From positions 1-64,000 of the forward strand of contig NZ_SSXE01000023.1 of NCBI RefSeq assembly GCF_021699195.1: 64,000 nt of DNA, in the 5' to 3' direction. The notes beneath the pieces were generated by a model. The model did not search any database, had not been told where the DNA came from, and saw nothing but the letters and a program-made list of their open reading frames with translations. The position numbers were made by a program, and so were the translations under genes. The DNA comes from Nonomuraea sp. MG754425. Its GTDB lineage: Bacteria; Actinomycetota; Actinomycetes; Streptosporangiales; Streptosporangiaceae. Below are positions 8,355 through 15,093 of the stretch, one piece after another; position 1 is the first letter of the stretch; every line of letters begins with the position of its first letter.

Positions 8355-8442
8355 CCGGTCCGGTCCCGGGAGTGTGGGGCTGGGATTGCGGTTGAGAGCC
8401 AAGTTTCCGCTACAGTGGGGGACGCAGCCTTCAAGGGCGTGC

Positions 8443-8513
8443 GCGGGTGTAGTTCAATGGCAGAACATCAGCTTCCCAAGCTGACAGCGCGGGTTCGATT
8501 CCCGTCACCCGCT
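8443..8513 (+). tRNA. tRNA-Gly (anticodon CCC)
   Basis: A 71 nt cloverleaf. The acceptor stem GCGGGTG pairs with CACCCGC (8506-8512), the anticodon stem CAGCT/AGCTG encloses loop TTCCCAA (anticodon CCC), and the T arm contains GGTTCGATTCC. The discriminator base is T and CCA is not encoded. Its 3' half is duplicated at 11895-11936, so the gene is the integration site of the element to its right. Confidence 0.95.
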
Positions 8514-8514
8514 C
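8473..8514 (+). repeat. Left attachment site: 3' half of tRNA-Gly (42 bp direct repeat)
   Basis: These 42 bases, from the anticodon loop to one base past the tRNA, recur without a mismatch at 11895-11936. Integration into the 3' end of a tRNA by a tyrosine recombinase leaves exactly such a pair, with the intact tRNA at one end. Confidence 0.9.
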
Positions 8515-8524
8515 GCAGAATGAA

Positions 8525-8558
8525 AAGCCAGGTCGGGGATGGATTCCCAACCTGGCTT
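8525..8558 (+). terminator. Terminator after tRNA-Gly
   Basis: A 9 bp stem AAGCCAGGT/ACCTGGCTT lies 11 nt after the tRNA and is followed by a T-rich stretch (TCGTTTT). It is the element-borne equivalent of the hairpin that follows the second attachment copy. Confidence 0.7.
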
Positions 8559-8588
8559 CAATCGTTTTCGGGGCAGTTTTCGATCTTC

Positions 8589-8610
8589 CGTGCAATTAGC
8601 GTGCAACTAG
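8589..8610. promoter_or_regulatory. Integrase arm-type repeats, left end
   Basis: GTGCAATTAGC is followed at once by GTGCAACTAG, an 11 bp direct repeat. It overlaps the stop codon of the integrase gene. The same doublet occurs just inside the right attachment site at 11789-11810, which is how integrase arm-binding sites are arranged. Confidence 0.6.
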
Positions 8611-9611
8611 CTCACGGGAGCCGGCACCCCCGCCGAGCCGTCGTCATCGCCCTCATCACGCTGCTTGAGCTGCCGCTCTATGGCGTCAGTGATCGCCTGA
8701 TCGGCCCCTCTGACCGCGTGCTGGTAGATCATGGCGGCCCGGACGTTGTCATGCCCCATGCGTGCCATGAGGTCTTTCAGACCCGCGCCCGACTCGGCGG
8801 CGAGCATGTTCCCCGTGTGGCGTAGATCGTGAAGGTGCAGGCCGGGCAGGCCCATATCCTTGACGACGTCCACCCATCGGGTACGCGCGTTGAAGCCGCT
8901 ACGCCGCAGCGGACCACCTTTCGCGCCGGGGAACATCAGCGCTCCGGGATCATCCTGGACGAACGTCTCCATGTGCTCTTCGAGGATGGGGACGATGCTC
9001 TCGGGGATGCCTACCGTCCGCCGGCCCGCCTTGGACTTGGGCGGCCCCAGCACCAGACCACCCGTCGAGCGCTCCACGAACGCGGCCCGGACGCGTACGG
9101 TCTTGGCGATGAGATCGACGTCCATCCGCCGAAGCGCGCTGACCTCTCCCCACCGGAGGCTGGCGAATGTGGTCAGCAGGATCATGGCGCGGAACCGGCG
9201 ATCCTGGTCCGAGTCGGCTCTACCGTTGGCCGCCATCTCCCACAGCGCCCGCTCTGCTTCCAACCTGGTACCGAAGACCTCAGGGTGCGTCCGCATCGCG
9301 CCGTGGCGCTGGAACCGCAGCCTGTAGACCTCGTTCGCGACCTTGCGCACGTTGCCGACAGGACGACGGCCGACGCGGTCAGCCAGTTCGAAGACCTGGG
9401 CACGGTGAGCACCGGTCGTTCGGCGGCATGCTCGGCGTCAGCGCCCCGGATCCGGCACGGGGCGCTGGATGATCCTGTCGTCTTCCGCCGCCGTCATGAG
9501 TACGGCCCGCAGCAGACGATAAGCCTTGGCCGCCATTCCAACTGACACACCCTTGCCGAGCAGATCGGCTCTCCACCGGCGGATCGTCGCGGTCGAGAGC
9601 TTTCCAAACGA
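8607..9611 (-). pseudogene. Phage-type tyrosine recombinase (integrase), frameshifted
   Basis: The catalytic domain is intact in one frame (8607-9350): first Arg in SLRWGE, HDLRHT box, MGHDN, and the Tyr nucleophile in IYQHAV. The core-binding domain (FGKLSTATIRRWRADLL, then RLLRAVLMTAAEDDRIIQR) lies in another frame up to about 9611. Between them the reading frame shifts near 9455-9465 (after IIQR) and again near 9398 (after RPVLTV). The N-terminal arm-binding domain is missing where the sequence runs into the 5' end of the divergent deaminase. It formerly integrated the element at the adjacent tRNA-Gly. Confidence 0.85.
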
Positions 9612-10061
9612 GACCGGGAATGGCTGCAAACGGCGATTGATCTCTCTTGCCGGTGCCCACTCTCGTACACCGCCTTCTCCGTTGGTGCCGTGATCGTGGA
9701 CGAGCACGGCAATGAGCTCAGCCGCGGCTACTCTCGCGAGACAGACGACCACGTACACGCCGAAGAGTCCGCCCTGTCCAAGCTCCCCGCCAACGACCCG
9801 CGTCTGAAGCGAGCCACCCTCTACAGCAGCTTGGAGCCGTGCACCAAGCGGCGATCACGCCCGAGAACCTGCACACAGTTGATCCTTGAGGCAGGCATCC
9901 CACGCGTAGTGATCGCTTGGAAGGAACCCCCTACCTTCGTCATCGACGCCCACGGGGCCGAGGCCCTTGCCGCCGCCGGCATCACCGTGATCACGCTTCC
10001 CGAGCTGGCCGAGGCGGCACGGTCTGTCAACGCCCACCTTGTCGGTAGACCCGGCTCGTAG
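9546..10061 (+). pseudogene. Cytidine/deoxycytidylate deaminase-like protein lacking its start
   Basis: The conserved frame runs DREWLQTAIDLSC (from about 9610), then TAFSVGAVIVDEHGNE, the zinc ligand motif HAEESAL, and YSSLEPCTKRRSRPRTC with PCxxxxxxxC-type ligands. It ends NAHLVGRPGS. This is the RibD/CDA-type deaminase family common in actinomycete integrative elements. No ATG, GTG or TTG codon precedes the conserved block after the in-frame stop at 9543-9545; the first usable one (GTG 9690) would remove the first beta strand. The 5' end has apparently been lost together with that of the integrase. Confidence 0.65.
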
Positions 10062-10102
10062 TTCCGGGGAATCTTGCCGAGTTGTTCTTATAGGGATCAA
10101 GG

Positions 10103-10148
10103 CGGCGGCGCACGCGCCGCCGCGCGGCCCGAGCTTGCGGGCCGCGCG
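10103..10148. repeat. Two adjacent strong GC hairpins
   Basis: CGGCGGCG/CGCCGCCG (8 bp stem, loop CACG, 10103-10122) directly abuts CGCGCGGCCCG/CGGGCCGCGCG (11 bp stem, loop AGCTTG, 10121-10148). They fill the 153 bp gap between the deaminase remnant and the SUKH gene. They may form a terminator for the deaminase or be a relic of a replication or transfer origin; the sequence does not decide. Confidence 0.7.
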
Positions 10149-10604
10149 CTGCGCGTGCGGCCTGGGGGCCGTTCTCGCGCGCACCCGCCACTCGGGCCGC
10201 ACTGAGAGGACTCCTCACCACCTTTCACACACCAGCGGATGACCTTCGGCGCCTTCAGCGAATCCGCTGCTGTCGTATCGAATGCCCGAAGCCCACCCCA
10301 CCAGCCGCTCCGTCATGGTTTCCGCGATGGGCGGCTCTTGATCGGAGTCGTGAGGAACGACGATCACCGGCCATTCTTCAGGCTCACCTATGGTCAACCA
10401 GCCGATCGCGTCGCCGTCGATTGTGCTACCCCACCGGAAGAAGCCGCCGAGCTCTGGCCACATGGCAAGGGAATACTCTTCGGGGGAGTCCTCTCGCCAC
10501 TCTCGGTAGTAGTCCATCTCTTGAGGCATTTGAGCACAAGCCTCTTTGCTGAGAAGGCGCATGTCGTTGATGCCAAGCCAGCGAGCGAACTGACAGCTGC
10601 CATA

Positions 10605-10698
10605 CAGAAAATGAAGTGCCAGGGTGACGGTCCGACTGGGCCGCTCACCTGCTCAAACACTCGCCCGGTCGATAACCTTGGCCTTTGATCCTCTGTAC
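10605..10698 (+). repeat. Left terminal inverted repeat (94 bp)
   Basis: Identical, in inverted orientation, to 11231-11324. At its inner edge a further hairpin (GTACCGGC/GCCGGTAC, 10695-10713) could end transcription coming from the cargo gene. Confidence 0.9.
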
Positions 10699-10788
10699 CG
10701 GCCAAGCCGGTACCCCTTTCCATGGCGTAATAAAGGCGATCAATCGGTGGCGATAATCGTTTACGATAGGGGTGCCCAGGAGCAGTTG

Positions 10789-11091
10789 TTATTTGCTCTC
10801 GACTGAGGGGTGTCGAAGCGCCGGGCGGTTGGAGGGGCAGGTCACTGCGGACTTTACGCTTCCGCTCGCCCAGCGGCCGTATACCGTTTTATACATCGGG
10901 TAGAGGTTATCATTCATACAGCTTACCTTAAGACGATGGGTTCCTTGGGCGCACATAATCCAGCCCCTATCGGGTTCTGACTTGAAGTTAAGCACCATCC
11001 TGCAGTTTGGCATTGCCGCGTTTGCAGCGGTGGGATTGGCCAGCACAAACGTGCTCGCCGCGATGGCGAGTGCGAGTGCGACTCTCCGCAT
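10789..11091 (-). CDS. Small secreted Cys-containing protein, cargo of the TA element
   Basis: 100 residues with a clear Sec signal peptide (MRRVALALAIAASTF..., cleavage after the ANA at about residues 23-25). The mature part of about 75 residues has four cysteines (about 29, 47, 58, 84) that could form two disulfides, and basic residues. ACGGAGGAC ends close before the ATG, a strong ribosome-binding site. The gene lies entirely between the inverted repeats and is read toward the left one. I do not recognise the family. Candidates are a small exported inhibitor, toxin or signalling peptide, but nothing in the sequence proves a role. Confidence 0.7.
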   Translation of the reverse strand: MRRVALALAIAASTFVLANPTAANAAMPNCRMVLNFKSEPDRGWIMCAQGTHRLKVSCMNDNLYPMYKTVYGRWASGSVKSAVTCPSNRPALRHPSVESK

Positions 11092-11230
11092 GCGTCCTCC
11101 GTGTCATGGGGTGATGGTCTTCGGAGGTCAGTGAAACAGTCGCCGGTATGTTGGTGGTATATCTTCGCGAGGGTAGGCAGGCCACGTGCGGCTGCGGTGT
11201 ACAGCGCGCCCAGCACGTGTGCGAGGGGGC

Positions 11231-11324
11231 GTACAGAGGATCAAAGGCCAAGGTTATCGACCGGGCGAGTGTTTGAGCAGGTGAGCGGCCCAGTCGGACC
11301 GTCACCCTGGCACTTCATTTTCTG
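11231..11324 (-). repeat. Right terminal inverted repeat (94 bp)
   Basis: Inverted perfect copy of 10605-10698, followed by the duplicated TA at 11325-11326. Confidence 0.9.
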
Positions 11325-11586
11325 TAGCGCTCGATGAAGACGACGTAGTCGTCCGGAAGCCGGATCCCGATATCCGCGAAGAGCTCATCCCATGCGCGAG
11401 TACCGAAGAGCGGCGACGACGGTGGAGGAACCAGAGCAACGAGTTGGTCCAGAGGCGCGGAGTTGTATGCCACGGCCCCCGACGTTAGCGGTAGTGACAG
11501 ACAAACCCATGCCTCCGGCGGGGGCCTCCGACTCCGGGATGATGCCTGACGCGGACCTTGAGGTCATGGAGGGGTTGAGGTGGGAG

Positions 11587-11739
11587 CCTGATCATCCCGC
11601 CCGCCATCGACCCGGGACAAGCCGAGCAGACCAGGGCCATGGGTACCAGATCGTTCGTCCGGTGGGGCGCTCCATCTGGTACCCATGGCCCTGGCCCGCT
11701 TCCCCTTCGGGCGGGTCGACGGCAGACGGGATGATCAGG
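11587..11739. repeat. Long imperfect inverted repeat (inverted duplication of a coding fragment)
   Basis: Arms of about 65 bp surround a 22 nt loop (11652-11673). The inner 21 bp (CCAGGGCCATGGGTACCAGA plus T) are perfect, and the outer 25 bp (CCTGATCATCCCG...) differ at three positions. Both arms, each read toward the loop, encode related peptides beginning LIIP-x-A-x-DP, so this looks like an inverted duplication of part of a gene. No intact gene is present. The stretch 11474-11788 otherwise holds nothing I can support. Confidence 0.75.
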
Positions 11740-11788
11740 CGCAGGGTGCGCGCGTCGCGCGAGAAACACCAGGTCGTGAGCTGATCGC

Positions 11789-11810
11789 CGTGCAATTAGC
11801 GTGCAATTAG
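11789..11810. promoter_or_regulatory. Integrase arm-type repeats, right end
   Basis: GTGCAATTAGC followed by GTGCAATTAG, matching the left-end doublet at 8589-8610 in the same orientation except for one base. It lies 85 bp inside the right attachment copy. Confidence 0.6.
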
Positions 11811-11894
11811 ACAGGGTAACGAGGGGTCAATCACGGTCACTCACGACCGGGTTCCCGCCCAGCTCAGAGCCCTCACATGCCGTTATCCTTCCAG

Positions 11895-11936
11895 TTCCCA
11901 AGCTGACAGCGCGGGTTCGATTCCCGTCACCCGCTC
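11895..11936 (+). repeat. Right attachment site: duplicated 3' half of tRNA-Gly
   Basis: Perfect 42 bp copy of 8473-8514. The bases before it (CCAG) do not continue the tRNA, so this is only the 3' half and no second tRNA gene. Confidence 0.9.
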
Positions 11937-11947
11937 TCATTGTGAAA

Positions 11948-11980
11948 GCCCAGGTAGACCGATGGACTCGGTGCCTGGGC
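11948..11980 (+). terminator. Ancestral tRNA-Gly terminator hairpin
   Basis: GCCCAGG (11948-11954) pairs with CCTGGGC (11974-11980), 11 nt past the attachment copy. This is the same position and a similar stem as the hairpin behind the intact tRNA, so it was probably the chromosomal terminator before integration. Confidence 0.5.
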
Positions 11981-12064
11981 CTTGGTGTTTCCTGATGTCG
12001 TTGATCTTTGCGGTGCCATTTGGTCATGATCACTCTGCCGGAACCAGCGGGGCCGGGGCATCGC

Positions 12065-12478
12065 TCAAACCTTGATGACAGTGACGCGTGGACCGCACAG
12101 TGCGGCGAGGTCTTCGGGGTCGGAGGTGAGGATCGTGGCGGGGCCTGGGGCTGCGAGGGCGGTAGCGCTGAGCATGGCGTCGATGGCGTACTTATGCCCG
12201 TGCAGGCCGGCGTTGGACAAGAGTGTGGCGGCGTGACGGGCGATCTGTTCGGTGATCGGCTCGATGACGAGGCGGGACAGCGTCCATTCCAGGGCCGTCC
12301 GGTTGACATGGGGGTGGACCACCTCGACGAGGGTGGCGGCAGAGGTGATGACGCGGAGGTCGTCAGCACGGGCGAGGGCGAGCCAGGTGGTGACCGTACG
12401 GTCGCGAAGGACTGCCTTGGCCAGTCCTTCGCTGTCGAGGACAAGGGTGCCGCCGGGAGTGGCGGGAGAACGGGTCAC
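12065..12478 (-). CDS. PIN-domain ribonuclease toxin (VapC-like)
   Basis: 137 residues of the PIN fold. The acidic metal ligands are visible as LVLDSEGL (first Asp about residue 15), the Glu in ATLVEVVHP, the Asp in KYAIDAML, and TSDPEDLAAL near the C terminus. VapC-type toxins cut specific RNAs, usually tRNA or rRNA, in a Mg2+-dependent way. The start GTG overlaps the antitoxin stop by four bases (GTGA), so the two are translationally coupled. It lies directly outside the right attachment site. Confidence 0.85.
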   Translation of the reverse strand: MTRSPATPGGTLVLDSEGLAKAVLRDRTVTTWLALARADDLRVITSAATLVEVVHPHVNRTALEWTLSRLVIEPITEQIARHAATLLSNAGLHGHKYAIDAMLSATALAAPGPATILTSDPEDLAALCGPRVTVIKV

Positions 12479-12735
12479 GCAGCCGCCCCACCATTGGCCG
12501 GTCCCCGTCGGGTCTGGTGGAGTTGGTCACGCAATGCCTGGATCTCGTCGTCGGTGATGGGGCCGTGCTCGGCCTCGGCGACCTGGATGAGTTCGCTGAG
12601 GTTGTCACGCTCGATCTGGCGGGCGACGGCGGCGGCGACGTAGGCGGACAGGCCGGAAGGGCCACTCCGCGATCGGGCGGCCTCGGCGATGTCACGCGGC
12701 ATGGTGATCGAATACTTACCAGTAGGCTCGCTCAT
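12475..12735 (-). CDS. Ribbon-helix-helix type antitoxin
   Basis: 86 residues from the ATG at 12735. The N-terminal KYSITMPRDIAEAARSR forms a beta strand plus helix as in CopG/RHH dimers, followed by GLSAYVAAAVARQIERD. The C-terminal half is acidic and probably wraps around the toxin. It should bind its own promoter and neutralise the PIN protein encoded next. An earlier ATG at 12756 is in frame, but 12735 is preferred because AGGAT lies at a normal distance and the N terminus then fits the family. Confidence 0.8.
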   Translation of the reverse strand: MSEPTGKYSITMPRDIAEAARSRSGPSGLSAYVAAAVARQIERDNLSELIQVAEAEHGPITDDEIQALRDQLHQTRRGPANGGAAA

Positions 12736-12756
12736 GCCCTCTATCCTACCTCTCAT

Positions 12757-13117
12757 CCTCCTGTGGTCGCCGGCGGAGAGTTGTGCATTGGTGAGAGCTG
12801 ATCGATCTCCAACTGGTGAGGCCCAGGTGGGGACATGAATCCCGACCGGAGCTTTTGATGGTTCCGGACTTCTTCGATTTTCGCGGCCACTAACCCGTGA
12901 TCACCCTGTAGGGACCAGGACGTCGGTTGTGCCCCCGTCATCGTCGTCGTTCCGTGCTTTGAGCCGGCCTGTTGCCCGTGCATGGGGACGATGGTTGCCT
13001 CAACCCCCGGCTCACCGAGCACTGCGGTTTGACGATCAGCGGGATGGCCCGCCCCTACCCTCGTCCTTCGGTTGGCGGGCGAAGCGGGGGCCTTGTGAGC
13101 TGTTCACGGCTGGCACT
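12757..13117. other. Intergenic stretch, no gene supported
   Basis: About 360 bp between the toxin-antitoxin promoter and the 3' end of the phosphotransferase gene. A minus-strand open frame (12753-13022) has no ribosome-binding site and no recognisable motif. The promoter of the antitoxin must lie at its left end. I see no repeats or hairpins of note. Confidence 0.5.
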
Positions 13118-13846
13118 TCATTCCAATGCAGATTGCAGGAACGCCATGTGCTCGTAGACAAGTTCGCGGTCAGCCGTCGCCCAGGCGATGGCGGCTTGGG
13201 CGTGCCGGCGACGGACGGCGGTGAGGTGGCGATTGTTTACGTTGACTGCTTCCGCGTCAGCGATGCTGGTCTGCCCGCGCACTATCGCATCCAGGAGTTG
13301 TTCGGGTTCGACGTCGCCGTAGCCGTCGCGTAGTTCACGCAGATGCCGGGCCTGTTGGTCGATCGGCACGCGGCCTTGGGACTGGATGCACCAGGTCCAC
13401 GCCATGTAGCCGAGATCGTCGAGCCGGTTTCCGGGACGGCTTGACGACCAGTCGATGAAGGCCACCGGCAGACCTTTTTGGAAGACGGTGTTGAACGGGC
13501 CTGGATCACCGTGGACGACGCATTCGGCGGCGGCTGCCAGCACGTGCCCGGCGGTTGCCGCGTGCAGGGCGCGGAGCATTCGACCCCCGCAGGCGTACGC
13601 GCCGGGTGCTCGCTGCGTGGGATGGTCAGTGGTGTTGCCCGGAATGAAGGTCAGTATGTCCCGGCCGTGTTCGTCGATACCGAGGTGGCGTGGTGCGTGC
13701 GCATAGCCGACGGACTCCAAGTAGATCAGCGCCTGGGAGGCGAACTCGGCGCCCGCATCACGAGCGCGGCGCACCGTGTCGCCAACGCGGACCACTTCCA
13801 GCGCATTGTTTCCACCGGTGAGAGGTTCCTCGATCACAACCTCCAT
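13118..13846 (-). CDS. Aminoglycoside phosphotransferase-family (APH/choline kinase-like) protein
   Basis: 242 residues. The N terminus EVVIEEPLTGGNNALEVVRVGDTVRR matches the nucleotide-binding strands of this family. The catalytic motif VVHGDPGPFNTVF and the metal-binding VAFIDWSSSRPG follow the HxDxxxxN and DxD-like pattern of APH kinases. The substrate is unknown; many such proteins are not antibiotic-resistance enzymes. The start at 13846 is chosen by similarity. The frame continues upstream to a GTG at 13909 and neither start has a clear ribosome-binding site. It diverges from the small membrane peptide gene. Confidence 0.8.
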   Translation of the reverse strand: MEVVIEEPLTGGNNALEVVRVGDTVRRARDAGAEFASQALIYLESVGYAHAPRHLGIDEHGRDILTFIPGNTTDHPTQRAPGAYACGGRMLRALHAATAGHVLAAAAECVVHGDPGPFNTVFQKGLPVAFIDWSSSRPGNRLDDLGYMAWTWCIQSQGRVPIDQQARHLRELRDGYGDVEPEQLLDAIVRGQTSIADAEAVNVNNRHLTAVRRRHAQAAIAWATADRELVYEHMAFLQSALE

Positions 13847-13985
13847 GATGGGACATGCCGCTCCAGCATGGAGGCGCACCCCGGGGTGCCTCAGTGCCTC
13901 GCCGACCACCGGCCCGCCGCCGCCCAGGCACTACGAGCGACGTCGGCCGCCGGCGACTGATCCTTTTCGCGGATAGCCTCGCAGG

Positions 13986-14114
13986 GTGGACGACGATGAT
14001 CCTGTGATCCAGTTGTGGAGCGACGCCGAGCTCGCTGTCGGAGCCGGCTTCATAGCCCTGTTGGTTCTGCTGCCCACCATCATCTGGCTTGCCGTGGTGA
14101 TGCTGCGCCGGTAG
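13986..14114 (+). CDS. Small single-span membrane peptide (42 aa)
   Basis: The frame encodes VDDDDPVIQLWSDAELAVG followed by one strongly hydrophobic helix (about residues 20-39) and a C-terminal Arg-Arg. TAGCCT (13974-13979) ends 6 nt before the GTG, and GCAGG also lies there, so either leaderless or normal initiation is possible. An acidic N terminus, one membrane span and a basic end predict N-out/C-in topology. No family is recognised. Confidence 0.45.
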   Translation: MDDDDPVIQLWSDAELAVGAGFIALLVLLPTIIWLAVVMLRR

Positions 14115-14147
14115 TTCGGTGCGCTCCGCGGCGACGTCGTGTTCGGG

Positions 14148-14672
14148 CTATTCCGCCAGCTTGCCGAAGACGTAGGTTCCGGGGGCGTCCGGGTTGTCGC
14201 CGGCCCAGAACTCCGTCCAGTGGATGCGGAACTCGTCGCGGGTGAGGTGGCCGTCGCCGTCCAGGTCGAGGCGGGGGAAGATCTCGTCGGTCGCTGAGGG
14301 CGTCCCGTTCCACGTTGCGATGAGCGCGCCGTATTCCGCGCAGGAGATGAGGCCGTCGCCGTTGAGGTCGATGGCCTCGAACATCGCGTCGGCGGTGCCG
14401 GAGACCGCGTCGGTCATGTCACCGAGTCCATCCACGACGCGGAGGACCTCGTCGAGGGAGACGGCGTCGTCGCCAGGGTCGGAGGCGGCGCGGAGCACCG
14501 GCCACCAACCGGTCATGATGGCGGCCAGTCGCTCCGGGTCGACGGACCCCGCGACGGCGGTCCAGCGGTGGGCGAGCGCCTGGAAGTCGGTCTGGGTCAG
14601 CCGGCCGTCGCCGTCCACGTCCATCGCCCGGAAGACTCCGCCGACCTTTTTACGCTGGAACTCACTGGCCAC
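14148..14672 (-). CDS. EF-hand calcium-binding protein (calerythrin-like)
   Basis: 174 residues with three canonical EF-hand loops: DVDGDGRLTQTDF (about 18-30), DLNGDGLISCAEY (about 101-113) and DLDGDGHLTRDEF (about 135-147). A degenerate second hand occurs around DPGDDAVSLDEV. The four-hand layout and the C-terminal APGTYVFGKL resemble bacterial calerythrins, soluble cytosolic Ca2+ buffers or sensors. The GTG start follows GTGGAGGC. A second protein of the same type is encoded at 47285-47830, with a similar C-terminal DAPG motif. Confidence 0.93.
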   Translation of the reverse strand: MASEFQRKKVGGVFRAMDVDGDGRLTQTDFQALAHRWTAVAGSVDPERLAAIMTGWWPVLRAASDPGDDAVSLDEVLRVVDGLGDMTDAVSGTADAMFEAIDLNGDGLISCAEYGALIATWNGTPSATDEIFPRLDLDGDGHLTRDEFRIHWTEFWAGDNPDAPGTYVFGKLAE

Positions 14673-14934
14673 ATCGCCTCCACTTCTCGGGGAGACTCAA
14701 TGCTGTCGGGGTGTCACTAATCGTGACCATAGTCATGTGAGTGACGAAGCTCTTACGTACCGTGAGTCCAGGAGGCTCGTTCGGTCGGCGTGCCGTTCGT
14801 CAAGCAGCCGTGACGAAGCGCAGTGCCTGTGGCCGGGGCGATTCGGCTTCGGGATGAGGGTTGTGCCGGGCCGTGAGTGGCTGAGGAGAAGGTGTGCATA
14901 CCCGTCCCATACCGTCGTTCCCTAGGCTCTGGCG
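14673..14934. other. Intergenic stretch, nothing clear
   Basis: No gene or strong hairpin is supported. The promoter of the EF-hand gene must lie at its left end, and TAGGCT at 14923-14928 is a possible -10 box for the small frame beginning at 14935. Confidence 0.4.
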
Positions 14935-15093
14935 GTGACAGTCAGTCGAGTGTCGCAAGGGGAGAGCATGTGGCTGGGGGAGGTGGCCGTGGCCGTGGTG
15001 GGGTCGCTCTGTGGGGTGCTGGTTCCGCGTCGGTGGCGGGTCGCCGGAACCCGGTCGTGCCGTCGGTCGCCGCTGCCAGGCCGGTGCGGGTGA
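14935..15093 (+). CDS. Possible 52-residue membrane peptide
   Basis: A GTG-initiated frame begins 6 nt after TAGGCT. An in-frame ATG at 14968 has GGGGAG just upstream, so one of two starts could be used. The product has one moderately hydrophobic stretch (EVAVAVVGSLCGVLVP) followed by an Arg-rich tail. No homologue is recognised. The following 250 bp to the methyltransferase gene show no further gene. Confidence 0.3.
   Translation: MTVSRVSQGESMWLGEVAVAVVGSLCGVLVPRRWRVAGTRSCRRSPLPGRCG

Larger units (their letters stand above)
10605..11324. mobile_element. 720 bp TA-inserting element with 94 bp inverted termini and a cargo gene
   Basis: The ends CAGAAAATGAAG and CTTCATTTTCTG are inverted copies over 94 bp without a mismatch, and TA flanks each side (10603-10604 and 11325-11326). 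Removing the element plus one TA restores the SUKH frame exactly. TA duplication is the hallmark of Tc1/mariner-IS630 type transposition, although such long perfect termini are unusual there. No transposase is encoded; the only gene is a small secreted protein. It would have to be moved in trans. Confidence 0.85.
10215..11473 (-). pseudogene. SUKH (SMI1/KNR4) family protein interrupted by an insertion
   Basis: Reading 11473-11325 and then 10602-10215 restores one uninterrupted 537 bp frame (178 residues plus stop). The N-terminal part has WDELFADIGIRLPDDYVVFIERY and the C-terminal part continues GSCQFARWLGIND, WPELGGFFRWGSTIDGDAIGW and EPEEWPVIV, the pattern of SUKH immunity-type proteins. 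The GTG at 11473 follows a GGGGG ribosome-binding site. A 720 bp element (10605-11324) splits the Tyr codon TAT and duplicates TA. SUKH proteins often neutralise polymorphic or nuclease toxins; no partner toxin is visible here. Confidence 0.85.
8473..11936. mobile_element. Remnant of a tRNA-Gly-integrated element, about 3.4 kb
   Basis: Bounded by the perfect 42 bp tRNA-Gly repeat, with paired GTGCAATTAGC-type repeats just inside both ends. It contains a frameshifted tyrosine integrase, a 5'-truncated deaminase, a set of strong GC hairpins, a SUKH-domain gene and a later insertion. No replication, transfer or phage structural genes remain. It looks like the scar of a larger integrative or conjugative element that suffered internal deletion. 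It cannot be mobile by itself because the integrase is broken. Confidence 0.85.

Noticed and set aside
10605-11324. An invertible DNA switch flanked by inverted repeats
   Set aside because: The TA duplication and exact restoration of the SUKH frame point to insertion. No invertase is nearby, and inversion would not restore or alter the interrupted gene.
8607-11936. A functional prophage or conjugative element
   Set aside because: No structural, replication or transfer gene is present and the integrase is frameshifted; only a remnant can be supported.
12753-13022. An 89-codon minus-strand frame
   Set aside because: No ribosome-binding site, no motif, and it runs into the antitoxin promoter; no support beyond being open.
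13118-13846. Assignment as an aminoglycoside-resistance gene
   Set aside because: Only the general kinase motifs are visible and most actinomycete members are not resistance enzymes.
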